Source: JBDTVS01 sp040007095
GTDB taxonomy: Bacteria; Acidobacteriota; Vicinamibacteria; Vicinamibacterales; CAVVIG01
Length of the DNA stretch: 51,379 bases
Assembly (NCBI GenBank): GCA_040007095.1
Contig: JBDTVS010000024.1
Location: 1 to 51,379, forward strand
Direction of reading: 5' to 3'
Below, in pieces: positions 7,572 through 16,698 of the stretch; within the stretch, counting starts at the first letter, position 1; every line of letters starts with the position of its first letter. The notes under the pieces were generated by a model, which was not told the DNA's origin, made no database searches, and saw only the letters and a list, made by a program, of their open reading frames with translations. The translations under genes were made by a program, and so were the position numbers.

Positions 7572-10136
7572 ATGCGAATCGATATTCTCGCGCCGGCAGG
7601 AGGTCGCTTTCCGCGCCGGAATGAGCCCATCCGTCTTGGTGTTCCCCTCGGACGTGGCACGCTGCACGATGCGGGTCGTCTCAGTCTGTCGGGCCCCGGC
7701 GGTCGTCCGCGCCCAGTCGCCGGGCGCGCCCTCGACCGATGGAGCGATGGCTCGATTCGCTGGCTGCTGCTCGACCTCCACGTCGACCATGACGGCCTCG
7801 ATCACCAACAGGCTTGCGAGCTCCATCTCGACATTCAGACCTCAGCGCCGATCGCGCCGGCGCTGAGCGTCTCCGACGCCGAAGGAACAATCACGATCGA
7901 CACTGGCGCCGCCCGCTTCAGGCTGCGCGCCGGCGGATCCTTTCCGTTCGACGCGGTGCTCGCTCAGGGCGCTTCGACCCTCGACGTCGCGGCCACCGGG
8001 CTGACCATTGACGATGCGCGACACGGACCCTGCACGGTGGCGATCTCGGATCTGGTGGTGGAAGAGACCAACGAGCTCCGGGCAGTGGTCCGGGCCGACG
8101 GGTGGGCATCGTCGCCGCGCGGCGATCAGCTGATCCGAATCGTGACGCGGATGCATTTCTTCACGGGCTCGCCCACCGTGCGCTTCGAAGTGACGCTCCG
8201 CAATCCGCAGCGCGCCGTCCACGCAGGCGGACGTTGGGAGCTTGGCGATGCGGGATCGATCCTGATCCGCGATGCCACGATGACCTTCGCACAGCCGCCA
8301 TCCACTCTTCCCGAGATTCAATGTTCCCCGGAAATCGGCATCGCCGTTGGGACTTCGAGCGGCGACGTCGAGTTGTACCAGGACTCGAGCGGCGGCGAGC
8401 ACTGGAATGCCAGCACGCACGTCAACCGCGACGGCGCGGTGCCGTTGACGTTTCGCGGCTATCGCCTCCGCACCGGCTCCCTTCGCACCCAGGGCCTTCG
8501 GGCGACACCAATCGTGACGCTCGCGGACGGCTCGCGCCACCTGTCGGTTGCCATGCCGCAGTTCTGGCAGAATTTTCCCAAGGCCCTCGAGGCCTCGGGC
8601 AGAACACTATCGCTGCGGCTGTTTCCGCGTCACTGCGAAGGCGGCCACGAGCTTCAAGGCGGCGAACAGAAGACCCACACGTTTTTCGTGGCGTTCGCGC
8701 GCGACCGGATCAGCGAGCCAGCGCTCGCCTGGGCGCGCCAGCCGCTCCTGGCGCGAGCGACGCCGGCCGACTACTGCGCGAGCGGAGCACTGTCGTATTT
8801 GATGCCCGTCGCGGCGCACGCGGGCGACGCCCATCGCCGGCTCGTCGACGCGGCGATCGACGGCGACGACACGATTGACGCCAAGCGCGAGCGGATCGAC
8901 GAATACGGGTGGCGCCACTTCGGCGATTGGTACGCCGATCACGAAGCCGTGTTCCATTCGGGGCCGCGGCCACTGATATCGCACTACAACAACCAGTACG
9001 ACGCCATCGCCGGCTGCACCTATCAATTCATGCGCAGCGGCGATCCGCGATGGTGGACGCACCTTTCGGACCTGGCGGCGCACGTCGCCGACATCGACGT
9101 CTACCACACCGACGCCGACAAGGCCGCCTACAACCACGGCCTGTTCTGGCACACGCTTCACTATGTCGACGCCGGCCGCGCGACCCACCGCGCCTATCCC
9201 CGCGTCGAAGGCGTGGGCGGCGGCGGTCCCTCAAACGAGCACAACTACGCGCGCGGGATGATGCTGCACTATTTCCTCACCGGCGACGCGATCAGCCGCG
9301 ACACCGCGGTCGGCCTCGCGGAGTGGGTCATCGCGATGGACGATGGCCGCGCGACGATCTTCCGGTGGCTGGCGCGGGGGGCAACGGGCCTCGCCAGCTC
9401 GACGTTCTCGCCGACGTATCACGGTCCCGGCCGCGGTGCGGCGTATTCGATCGACGCACTGCTGGTCGGATATCAGTTGACCGGCAATGGCCGGTTTGTG
9501 GAAGAAGCCGATACGCTGATTCGACGCTGCATCCATCCGGCCGACGATATCCAGGCTCGCGGACTGCTTGACCGGGAGCGGCGCTGGTCGTACACGGTGT
9601 TTCTCAGCATGCTCGGCCGGTATCTGGATTTCAAGATCGAGTGCGGCAGCCTGGACGCGATGTATGCCTACGCGAGAAGCAGCTTGCTGGCCTACGCGCG
9701 TTGGATGGCCATTCACGAGTACCCGTACCTCGATCGTCCCGAGGAGCTGGAGTACCCGACTGAAACGTGGGCGGCGCAGGAGCTGTGGAAAAGCGACGTC
9801 TTTGGATTCGCGGCCAGACACGCGGATGAAGCGGAACGCGCGGTGTTCCTCGAGCGCTCCGGATTCTTCTTCGATCGGTCGGTGGACACGCTGTCGCGGT
9901 TGGCCACGCGCACGCTGACCCGGCCTGTCGCCCTGCTGCTCGGACGCGGGTTTCTCTACCCGTACCTTCAGCACCACGCCGAGACACCAACGCCCGCGCC
10001 GAACGGATCGTTCACAGACATCGGCTATCCTGGAACGTTCGTGCCGCAGAAGGTGCGCGCCAAGCAACGACTGATCGGGCTGGCTATCGTCACGGCGGTT
10101 TTGGTCGCGGCGACCGTGGCGCTGCTGAACGGGTGA
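7572..10136 (+). CDS. RIFT-barrel / exo-rhamnogalacturonan-lyase-like protein with C-terminal TM anchor
   Basis: 854-aa protein. The N-terminal part (FPRRNEPIRLGVPLGRGTLHD, then ALDRWSDGSIRWLLLDL) resembles the RIFT-barrel domain of PcRGLX/YetA-type rhamnogalacturonan exolyases. The middle (about residues 440-760) is rich in Trp, Tyr and His with helical-toroid character (YGWRHFGDWYADHEAVFHSG, SNEHNYARGMMLHYFLTGD), as in alpha/alpha-barrel lyases and hydrolases. There is no N-terminal signal peptide, but the last ~25 residues form a hydrophobic segment (LIGLAIVTAVLVAATVALL) after a basic patch, so the protein looks tail-anchored. It lies directly behind two glycosyltransferases. A role in cutting or editing the polymer is plausible; family similarity is from memory and the activity is unproven. 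Confidence 0.72.
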   Translation: MRIDILAPAGGRFPRRNEPIRLGVPLGRGTLHDAGRLSLSGPGGRPRPVAGRALDRWSDGSIRWLLLDLHVDHDGLDHQQACELHLDIQTSAPIAPALSVSDAEGTITIDTGAARFRLRAGGSFPFDAVLAQGASTLDVAATGLTIDDARHGPCTVAISDLVVEETNELRAVVRADGWASSPRGDQLIRIVTRMHFFTGSPTVRFEVTLRNPQRAVHAGGRWELGDAGSILIRDATMTFAQPPSTLPEIQCSPEIGIAVGTSSGDVELYQDSSGGEHWNASTHVNRDGAVPLTFRGYRLRTGSLRTQGLRATPIVTLADGSRHLSVAMPQFWQNFPKALEASGRTLSLRLFPRHCEGGHELQGGEQKTHTFFVAFARDRISEPALAWARQPLLARATPADYCASGALSYLMPVAAHAGDAHRRLVDAAIDGDDTIDAKRERIDEYGWRHFGDWYADHEAVFHSGPRPLISHYNNQYDAIAGCTYQFMRSGDPRWWTHLSDLAAHVADIDVYHTDADKAAYNHGLFWHTLHYVDAGRATHRAYPRVEGVGGGGPSNEHNYARGMMLHYFLTGDAISRDTAVGLAEWVIAMDDGRATIFRWLARGATGLASSTFSPTYHGPGRGAAYSIDALLVGYQLTGNGRFVEEADTLIRRCIHPADDIQARGLLDRERRWSYTVFLSMLGRYLDFKIECGSLDAMYAYARSSLLAYARWMAIHEYPYLDRPEELEYPTETWAAQELWKSDVFGFAARHADEAERAVFLERSGFFFDRSVDTLSRLATRTLTRPVALLLGRGFLYPYLQHHAETPTPAPNGSFTDIGYPGTFVPQKVRAKQRLIGLAIVTAVLVAATVALLNG

Positions 10137-10198
10137 CGTCTCAGCGCACCGTCAAGTACAACGCCCTGGTTGTCACCGGCGTGTAGTCGTTCGTCTGT

Positions 10199-10248
10199 CA
10201 AGAACCGCACGTTCTTGAACCACCAAGAACACGAAGATCACAAAGTCA
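10199..10248. repeat. Hairpin plus 9-base periodic element
   Basis: Lies between two convergent genes. CAAGAAC-CGCAC-GTTCTTG (10199-10217) is a perfect 7-bp hairpin. It is followed by units ACCAAGAAC, ACGAAGATC, ACAAAGTCA (10222-10248) with a 9-base period. Similar periodic stretches occur at 14347, 47707 and 47842. The hairpin could help end transcription, although it lacks a T-run. Confidence 0.55.
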
Positions 10249-10299
10249 GGCCTGACCGGCTGGATCGTTGTGGACGCTGCCCGGGGGAGCGTCGGTCGG

Positions 10300-11604
10300 T
10301 TATGCGCCGCTCGGGGCAGATGCGGCCTCCAGAATGGGAAGAAGCGCAGCGAGCTGGCTGGCCCAGCCGAGCGAGCCGACGTCCGCCGCATTGGCCATCG
10401 CTCGCCGTTGTGCTGCGCTGCGGTCGAGCAAGCCCAGGACGGCCGACGCAAACTCATTCGCGTCACCCGCCGTCAGGCATGCGGGAAGGACCTGAGTCGG
10501 CAGGCCATCGCGCACGGCGGGCGTCACCACGCAAGGCAGTCCGGCCGCCACCGCTTCGAGAACCTTGTTCTGCACGCCACGCGCGACGAACAGCGGCGCC
10601 ACGGCGACCGCCGAGCGCCACAAATACGGCGGCACGTCGGCCACCGCGCCCGTCACCTCGACGGTCGCATCGCCGATCTGAAGTTGACGAACCGCCGTCG
10701 GCGGCGCTGAACCGACCAGCGACAGTCGCGCATCCGGACGACGCGCGCGAATCAACGGCCAGACGGCTCGAGCGAACCACAGCGCCCCTTCCTCGTTCGG
10801 CGGATAGTTCATGACCCCGCAGAACGTCACTCGCGGCTCGTCGGCGGGGGGACCGGGAGGAGCAAATTCGCCAAGCGCCACGCCGTTGGGCACAATGTGA
10901 ACCTTGGCGGTCGGTGCGACCCGAAGGAGCGATTCAGATTCGCGGTCGTTGACGACCAGAACCGCTCGGGCATGCCGCGCCGCCTTCGCCTCGAACAACG
11001 ACAGGCGACGGGCCTCCCTCGCATAGATCCAGCGCGCCGGAATCGATGCGGTCTCGCCAAGCGTCCTCCACTTCACCGAGTCGACATCGACCATGTCGAG
11101 CACCAGCGGCAGACGGTTCAGGGGCGCTTCGAGCGCGAACGGCGCCATTCCCGAGCAGTACGCCAGCACGATGTCCGGCGGGCGATCGGATGCGATCCGG
11201 CGGCAGGCCGCGCGCAAGGCCTGGGCATTGAGCAAGGCGTGCGTCAGTGGCCCCCCGGTCGCCAGCGCCCCAATCGCACGGGCATATCCCATCCACCGCG
11301 ACACGGGCGCGATCGTGACCGAGGCGGTGAGATCCCGGAGATCGCCGGCATGCTGCTGCTCGTCGCGGTCGTGCACCAGCGACACCAGGTCGACGTCGGC
11401 GTGGGCCGCAAGCGCTCTCAGGATGTACAACGCCCGGATGCGGTCGCCCCGATTGGGCGCGTACGGCAGACGATGGGTGAGAAGAAGGATTCGCAATGAA
11501 TCAGTGAAGACTGCGCCGCCCGCAGCGGCTACTATTGTCCAGTCTCTGACAACATAGCGGAGCCTGCCGTCGGAGGCTCGAACGCCGGCAGCGCCTGGCG
11601 TCAT
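10300..11604 (-). CDS. Exosortase-associated glycosyltransferase (TIGR03087-like)
   Basis: GT-B sugar transferase. LRILLLTHRLPYAPNRGDRIRA is the characteristic opening of the sugar transferases that accompany exosortase (PEP-CTERM) loci. The C-terminal half has FCGVMNYPPNEEGALWFARAV, LSLVGSAPP and VAPLFVARGVQNKVLEAVAAGLP. The first ATG is at 11604 and gives 434 aa, but family similarity begins only about residue 37; a TTG at 11496, just before RILLLTHR, is a likely alternative start. The gene stands alone on the minus strand, divergent from the glycosyltransferase at 11811. Its presence ties this polysaccharide cluster to the exosortase genes at 17-18 kb. Confidence 0.88.
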   Translation of the reverse strand: MTPGAAGVRASDGRLRYVVRDWTIVAAAGGAVFTDSLRILLLTHRLPYAPNRGDRIRALYILRALAAHADVDLVSLVHDRDEQQHAGDLRDLTASVTIAPVSRWMGYARAIGALATGGPLTHALLNAQALRAACRRIASDRPPDIVLAYCSGMAPFALEAPLNRLPLVLDMVDVDSVKWRTLGETASIPARWIYAREARRLSLFEAKAARHARAVLVVNDRESESLLRVAPTAKVHIVPNGVALGEFAPPGPPADEPRVTFCGVMNYPPNEEGALWFARAVWPLIRARRPDARLSLVGSAPPTAVRQLQIGDATVEVTGAVADVPPYLWRSAVAVAPLFVARGVQNKVLEAVAAGLPCVVTPAVRDGLPTQVLPACLTAGDANEFASAVLGLLDRSAAQRRAMANAADVGSLGWASQLAALLPILEAASAPSGA

Positions 11605-11810
11605 GGCACACCACGACTATATATCGAGACATCTTCTGAAGCCGCTGTCTGCGCGAATGAAGCAAGTTCCCGGCTTTGGAATCTGTCTTAGCGCGGCCGC
11701 GGAGCGGGCGCCTGGTGAAGATTCGCCGCACACCGACCCTCGGGGTCTTCCATGCAGTTTGAGGCGAAGCGTCACTGGCGTGCTCGCACAGATTGGGTTG
11801 AGTTGATACT

Positions 11811-13127
11811 GTGTCGTTCCCGGCAACTCGATCCGATCGCGGCGAAGAGACTAAAGGGCCCGCGCCGAAGATCCCGGCGGTGCTGTTACTCACCGAGTTG
11901 TTCCCGCCCGCTGTCGGGGGCAGTCCTGTCCTCTTCGAGGCGATCTATTCACGGCTGCGAAACACGGCAGTCGTCGTGCTCGCCGACAACAAAGTCGCCG
12001 TACGACCTGTCGCAGTCCGTCGCGACGCGACGGGCCTGACGGTCGTTCGTCGACCTCTTGCGACGGCGCAGTGGGGCATCCGGGCTCCACAAGCATTCGT
12101 CAACCACGTGCGCGTCGCGCTGGAGGCGAGGAAGCTTGGATCTCGCGGTGAGGTCATCGTGCACTGTGGCCGGGCGCTGCCGGAAGGCGTGGCCGCCTGG
12201 CTGAGCCGTCGCTTCGGCGGTCCCGCCTACTTGTGCTGGGCGCACGGCGAAGACATCGCGACAGCGCTTCAGTCGCGCGAATTCAGCTGGTTGATGACAC
12301 GCGTGTATCGGAATGCGGCCGCAACCATCGCCAACAGCCTCAGCACGGGCCGGATGCTCGAAGCGATCGGCATGCCGCCCGATCGGATTCACGTGATTCA
12401 TCCGGGTGTCGACGTGCAGCGCTTTCGGCCTCACCTCGACGCGGACCTTCGCGCCCGCTTCGCGGGCGACGGCCGCATCCTCCTCTTGTCCGTGGGGCGT
12501 CTGCAGCGCAGAAAAGGACACGACCTCGCGATCGAGGCGGTCAGCCGCCTCGGCGCGTCGGTGCCGGTGAGCTATCTGATTGTCGGCGACGGTGCAGAGC
12601 GCGCTCACCTCGAAGGGCTCGTCGCCAGACATCGCCTGCAGGACCGGGTGCATTTTCTCGGAGAGGTACCCGCCCGCGATCTCCCGCGCTACTACGCCGC
12701 CTGCGACATCTTTCTGCTGCCAAACCGGATCGACGAGGGAGATGTCGAGGGCTTCGGCATCGTCTTCCTGGAGGCCGCGGCGACCGGGCGGCCCACGATC
12801 GGCGGCCGCAGCGGCGGCGTCCCCGAAGCCGTGCTCGACGGAGAAACCGGGCGGCTGGTCAGCGGCACCGACGCCGACGAATTGGCAGACGTCATCCAGG
12901 ACCTGGCCTCCTCGCCAGAGAAGCGTCACGCGATGGGCACGGCGGGCCGCGATCGGGTGTGCCGCTCGTTCACCTGGGAGCGTGCTGCCGCCCGGGTATC
13001 GGAAGTACATTCGGAAATCGCGTCGCGAGACCGGGTCTCTCCTGGTGACCTGTACCCGCGGAAGCGGTACCACTTGACCCGGCTGTTGACCGCGATTCTC
13101 CGGCCGCGACAACGAAGCCGCCGGTAG
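11811..13127 (+). CDS. Glycosyltransferase, GT4 family
   Basis: 438 aa from a GTG start. The N-terminal domain begins VLLLTELFPPAVGGSPVLFEAIY. The donor domain has ILLLSVGRLQRRKGHDLAIEAV, YLIVGDGAERAHLEGL, VHFLGEVPARDLPRYYAACDIFLLPNR and EGFGIVFLEAAATGRPTIGG, the complete GT4 signature set. The next glycosyltransferase starts 25 bases downstream with a GAGGAG ribosome site, so they form an operon. The GTG start is uncertain; about 20 N-terminal residues before VLLLTE are not family-like. Confidence 0.92.
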   Translation: MSFPATRSDRGEETKGPAPKIPAVLLLTELFPPAVGGSPVLFEAIYSRLRNTAVVVLADNKVAVRPVAVRRDATGLTVVRRPLATAQWGIRAPQAFVNHVRVALEARKLGSRGEVIVHCGRALPEGVAAWLSRRFGGPAYLCWAHGEDIATALQSREFSWLMTRVYRNAAATIANSLSTGRMLEAIGMPPDRIHVIHPGVDVQRFRPHLDADLRARFAGDGRILLLSVGRLQRRKGHDLAIEAVSRLGASVPVSYLIVGDGAERAHLEGLVARHRLQDRVHFLGEVPARDLPRYYAACDIFLLPNRIDEGDVEGFGIVFLEAAATGRPTIGGRSGGVPEAVLDGETGRLVSGTDADELADVIQDLASSPEKRHAMGTAGRDRVCRSFTWERAAARVSEVHSEIASRDRVSPGDLYPRKRYHLTRLLTAILRPRQRSRR

Positions 13128-13152
13128 TAGTTCCGAGGAGACAGTCCACCAG

Positions 13153-14313
13153 ATGAGCCGGAACACCAGCGCCGTTGCCGTGAGCGGTCACAGTCGTGAC
13201 GACGGCGGCACCTGCGTGCTGCAAATCCTGCCGGATCTGGCGCCGGGTGGGACCCAGCGCCTCGCTCTCGAGCTCGTGAAGCGGCTATCGGACGAGTTCC
13301 GGATGGTGGTGTGCTGCCTGGACGACGCCGGCGAATGGGCGGGCGAGCTGGCTGACTACCAGGTGCCGGTCGTGCCCCTCCATCGGCCGCCGGGATTCCA
13401 CCCGTCCATCGGGGCTCGCATTGCGCGATTGGCAGCCGTGCACAAGGCGACCGTGATCCATTCGCATCACTATTCCCCGTTCGTGTACGGCCGCATCGCG
13501 TCTCTCCTGAACCGACGGCTCAGCCACGTATTCACGGAGCACGGACGCCTGTCAGACGCTCCGCCCACGGCCAAGCGCCGAGTCGCGAATGCCGTGCTGA
13601 CCCGGTTCCCCGGACCCGTATTTGCGGTATCCGCGGCACAGCGAGCGCACATGCTCGCCGAAGGATTCCCGCCAGCGAGCGTCGGCGTCATTCACAACGG
13701 GATCGATCCGGGCCGGTGGCCGGCAGACGCCGAGCGCCGTGCGGCGCGGCAGCTCCTCGGCGTGGAGGCCGATGCGTTCCTGGTCGGCACGGCGGCGCGG
13801 CTCGACACGGTCAAAGACCTGCCGACACTCGTCACCGCCCTCGCGCATGCACGATCGCGCCTCGCCGCGGTCAAGCTCGTCATCATCGGAGACGGCGACG
13901 AGCGCGCGGCGCTCGAGGCGCTCGTGCGCGAGAGGCAGCTGCAGGCCATCGTTCAGATGCTCGGCTATCGGGCCGACGTCCGGCGCCTGCTGCCGGCCCT
14001 CGACCTGTACGTGAACAGCTCGATCAGTGAAGGCATCTCGCTGACGATCCTCGAAGCCATGGCGGCGGGCCTGCCGGTCGTGGCGACGTCGGTCGGGGGC
14101 ACGCCTGAAGTGGTGGTCCACGACGTGACTGGCCTGCTCGTGGCGCCGCGGTCGCCGGGGGCAATGGCCAACGCGATGGTCGAGCTCGCAGGATCTCCCG
14201 AGCGCCGGCGCGCGTTCGCCACGGCCGGACGGACGCGGGTCGAAGCGTGCTTCACGCTCGACCGGATGGTGGCCGACTACGCTCGGGAATACCAACGATT
14301 GGAGCGGCATTAG
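13153..14313 (+). CDS. Glycosyltransferase, GT4 family
   Basis: 386 aa. LQILPDLAPGGTQRLALELV is the N-terminal acceptor-side motif seen in glycosyltransferases of exosortase and capsule loci. Further motifs: VFAVSAAQRAHM, IHNGIDPGRW, GTAARLDTVKDLPTLV, LVIIGDGDERAALEAL, VNSSISEGISLTILEAMAAGLPVVATSVGG and TGLLVAP. A good Shine-Dalgarno (GAGGAG, about 13138) precedes the ATG. It shares an operon with the preceding gene and precedes the amidotransferase by 80 bases. Confidence 0.93.
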   Translation: MSRNTSAVAVSGHSRDDGGTCVLQILPDLAPGGTQRLALELVKRLSDEFRMVVCCLDDAGEWAGELADYQVPVVPLHRPPGFHPSIGARIARLAAVHKATVIHSHHYSPFVYGRIASLLNRRLSHVFTEHGRLSDAPPTAKRRVANAVLTRFPGPVFAVSAAQRAHMLAEGFPPASVGVIHNGIDPGRWPADAERRAARQLLGVEADAFLVGTAARLDTVKDLPTLVTALAHARSRLAAVKLVIIGDGDERAALEALVRERQLQAIVQMLGYRADVRRLLPALDLYVNSSISEGISLTILEAMAAGLPVVATSVGGTPEVVVHDVTGLLVAPRSPGAMANAMVELAGSPERRRAFATAGRTRVEACFTLDRMVADYAREYQRLERH

Positions 14314-14346
14314 TGGACCGCTCTGCTGGTTGCAGACTCCGAATGC

Positions 14347-14375
14347 AACCACGAACACTCGAAAACACGAAAAAG
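14347..14375. repeat. 9-base periodic A/C-rich element
   Basis: ACCACGAAC, ACTCGAAAA, CACGAAAAA: degenerate 9-base units in the gap between the glycosyltransferase and the amidotransferase genes. Same style as the elements at 10222, 47707 and 47842. Confidence 0.45.
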
Positions 14376-14393
14376 GCGAATACACTCCACTAG

Positions 14394-16370
14394 ATGTGCG
14401 GCATCTGCGGAGTCGCCCCGCTCGAAGGCCCGCTCGATCCGCGAGTGTCTGCCGCGCTCCCGGCGATGACCGCGGCGCTGCACCACCGCGGCCCCGACGG
14501 AGGGGGCGTCTTCGACGACGGATATGCGGCGCTAGGCCACCGGCGCCTCTCGATCATCGATCGGGCCGGTGGTGCGCAGCCGCTGTCGAACGAAGACGGC
14601 TCATGCTGGATCGTGTTCAACGGCGAGATCTACAACCATCATCGACTGCGCCGGGATCTCATCGCGCGCGGTCATCAATTTCGAACCGTGTCGGACACCG
14701 AGGCCATCCTCCACGGATACGAGGAATACGGTACGGCCGTTCTCGACCATCTCGAAGGCATGTTCGCGTTCGCGGTGTACAACGCCCGCACCCGCGAGGT
14801 CTTCGTGGCCCGCGATCGGCTGGGCAAGAAACCGCTGTTCTATGCCGTGTTCGACGGGGCCTTCCACTTTGCGAGCGAGATCAAGGCGCTCTATCCGAGT
14901 CCTTCGTGGGACGGCGCCCTCGACCTCGCGGCGCTGGAAGACTACCTGTCGCTCGGATACGTCCTCGCCCCCGGCACGATCTATCGTCACGTGCGGAAGC
15001 TCGAGCCGGGCCATTGGCTTCGCCTCGCCAAGGGTCGGCTCGAGTGTCGACGGTATTGGGACATCCGGCATTTCGATGATCCGGTTGATGGCCGCCGCGT
15101 CGAGCCCGAGCTCGAGTCGCTGGTGAGCGAGTGCGTGCGGGAGCGACTCGAAAGCGAAGTACCCCTGGGCGCGTTCCTGTCGGGCGGCATCGATTCAGGA
15201 CTGGTGGTGTCGTTCATGGCCGACGCGCTGGGGTCGAACGTGATCACCACGTCGGTGGGATTTGGCGCGGCCGCCCACAACGAGCTGGGGCCGGCCGCCA
15301 TGACCGCGGCGCGCTTCCGCACCACGCATCATGACGAAATTATCGAGCCGCGATTGGACGCGGTGCTTGATCGGATCGTCGGGGCATTCGACGAACCGTT
15401 TGCGGATTCGTCCGCCATCCCCACCTACTACGTGTCGGAAATGGCGCGACGGCACGTGACGGTGGCCCTGAGCGGCGACGGCGGCGACGAGACGTTTGGC
15501 GGCTACAGCTTTCGCTACCTGCCGCACGCCGTGGAGCACGTGGTGCGCGCGGCGACAGGCCACTCCGGGCGCCGGGCGCTTGGCTGGCTCGGTGGGCGGT
15601 GGCCGCGAAGCCGCAGCTTGCCGCGAGCCTTTCGGATCGGCACCCTCCTCGAGAATGTCGCGCGCGACCCGGCGGCGGCCTATTACTTCGACCTCTGCTT
15701 CATGAAGCCAAACGCGGCACGCGCGCTCGTCGGCCTCCCCGCGGTGTCGGACCTCTCCCGCACTCGCGCGTACGAAGCGGTCACCGAACCGTACCGCCGC
15801 TGTCCATCGACGAGCGTGCTTCAGCGCGCCATGTACGCCGACTTGAAGGTCTACCTGCCGAACGACGTACTCGTGAAGGTCGATCGGATGAGCATGCTGC
15901 ACGGTCTCGAAGTCCGCGCTCCCCTGCTCGACCGGCGCATCGTCGAATTCGGCTTCCGGCTGCCGATCGAGGTCAAGATGCCAGGCCTGCGGCCGAAGCA
16001 TCTCCTTCGATCGATCGCCGCGACCCGGTTGCCGAAGGCGATTCTGCACCGGCCAAAACAAGGATTCTCGGCGCCGGCCGGCGACTGGATTGCTGGAACG
16101 TATGCGAACGCGTTCCGCGACGACGTTCTCCGGGCGGGCTCGGCGACAGCGATGCTGCTGGACGTCGCTCGTGTTTCAGCAATGTTCGACGCCCACGCCG
16201 CGGGACGCGCCGATCATTCCTTTGCGTTGTGGGCGATTTGGATGCTCGAACGGTGGCACGCGATCGCGCGAACCGGCGAGCGGGCGCCGGCCGCCGGGCC
16301 GGGAGCTGGTCCTGCGCCTCACGACCGAGCAGCCCCCGCTCGAACGCCGAGGCAGGCCGCGCTTCATTAG
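14394..16370 (+). CDS. asnB: Asparagine synthase-type (glutamine-hydrolysing) amidotransferase
   Basis: 658 aa. The N-terminal Ntn glutaminase domain begins MCGICGV, with Cys2 as nucleophile after Met removal, followed by HHRGPDGGG, HRRLSIID and FNGEIYNH. The ATP-pyrophosphatase domain has GAFLSGGIDSGLV and ALSGDGGDETFGGY. Such enzymes are standard members of exosortase polysaccharide loci (amidotransferase 1, TIGR03108-like), where they probably amidate a sugar carboxylate rather than make asparagine. Pro/Ala-rich C-terminal tail (about residues 627-658). The TAG stop at 16368-16370 is the first three bases of a palindromic repeat, so the tail end may have been shaped by that insertion. Confidence 0.93.
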   Translation: MCGICGVAPLEGPLDPRVSAALPAMTAALHHRGPDGGGVFDDGYAALGHRRLSIIDRAGGAQPLSNEDGSCWIVFNGEIYNHHRLRRDLIARGHQFRTVSDTEAILHGYEEYGTAVLDHLEGMFAFAVYNARTREVFVARDRLGKKPLFYAVFDGAFHFASEIKALYPSPSWDGALDLAALEDYLSLGYVLAPGTIYRHVRKLEPGHWLRLAKGRLECRRYWDIRHFDDPVDGRRVEPELESLVSECVRERLESEVPLGAFLSGGIDSGLVVSFMADALGSNVITTSVGFGAAAHNELGPAAMTAARFRTTHHDEIIEPRLDAVLDRIVGAFDEPFADSSAIPTYYVSEMARRHVTVALSGDGGDETFGGYSFRYLPHAVEHVVRAATGHSGRRALGWLGGRWPRSRSLPRAFRIGTLLENVARDPAAAYYFDLCFMKPNAARALVGLPAVSDLSRTRAYEAVTEPYRRCPSTSVLQRAMYADLKVYLPNDVLVKVDRMSMLHGLEVRAPLLDRRIVEFGFRLPIEVKMPGLRPKHLLRSIAATRLPKAILHRPKQGFSAPAGDWIAGTYANAFRDDVLRAGSATAMLLDVARVSAMFDAHAAGRADHSFALWAIWMLERWHAIARTGERAPAAGPGAGPAPHDRAAPARTPRQAALH

Positions 16371-16530
16371 GACCCGTAGATGAATAACGTGTGCAATTCT
16401 TGGCGTCGAGGCGCCCGCCCGGCAAGGCGTGAGGAGCGCGCATACCGGGCGTATGCAAGTGACGAGCAACGCAGCCCGGCGGGATGCATCGGCGGCCAGA
16501 ATGCGCACGTTATTCATCTACGGGTCCTTA
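16368..16530. repeat. Palindromic repeat, copy 1 (type II arms)
   Basis: 163-bp imperfect palindrome. The terminal arms read ACCCGTAGATGAATAACGTG at the left and its exact complement at the right (16506-16530), flanked by TAGG and CCTTA. The interior has CCGGCAAGGCGTGAGGAG, ATACCGGGCGTAT and GGGATGCATCGGCGGCC, which recur in the copies at 37020, 39199, 39367 and 44147. Its first bases provide the stop codon of the amidotransferase gene. Confidence 0.85.
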
Positions 16531-16698
16531 GAAGGATTTTCAGCTTCTCGAGGGCGCCAGCGCCCTACGCGCTGCCGCGGCCTCTCGAAGCTGATCTCGA
16601 CTCACGCGAGGGGCGCAGACAGCGAAGAAGACGCGAGACCGGTGCAGGCTTCGCCACGGAACCTGCGCCGACTCCGGCAAGACAGGCCGCGTTTGATT
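16531..16698. other. Intergenic between convergent genes
   Basis: Follows palindromic copy 1 and lies downstream of epsI on the other strand. A short GGGCGC-CA-GCGCCC hairpin near 16553-16566 could terminate transcription, but there is no T-run. No coding region seen. Confidence 0.4.
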
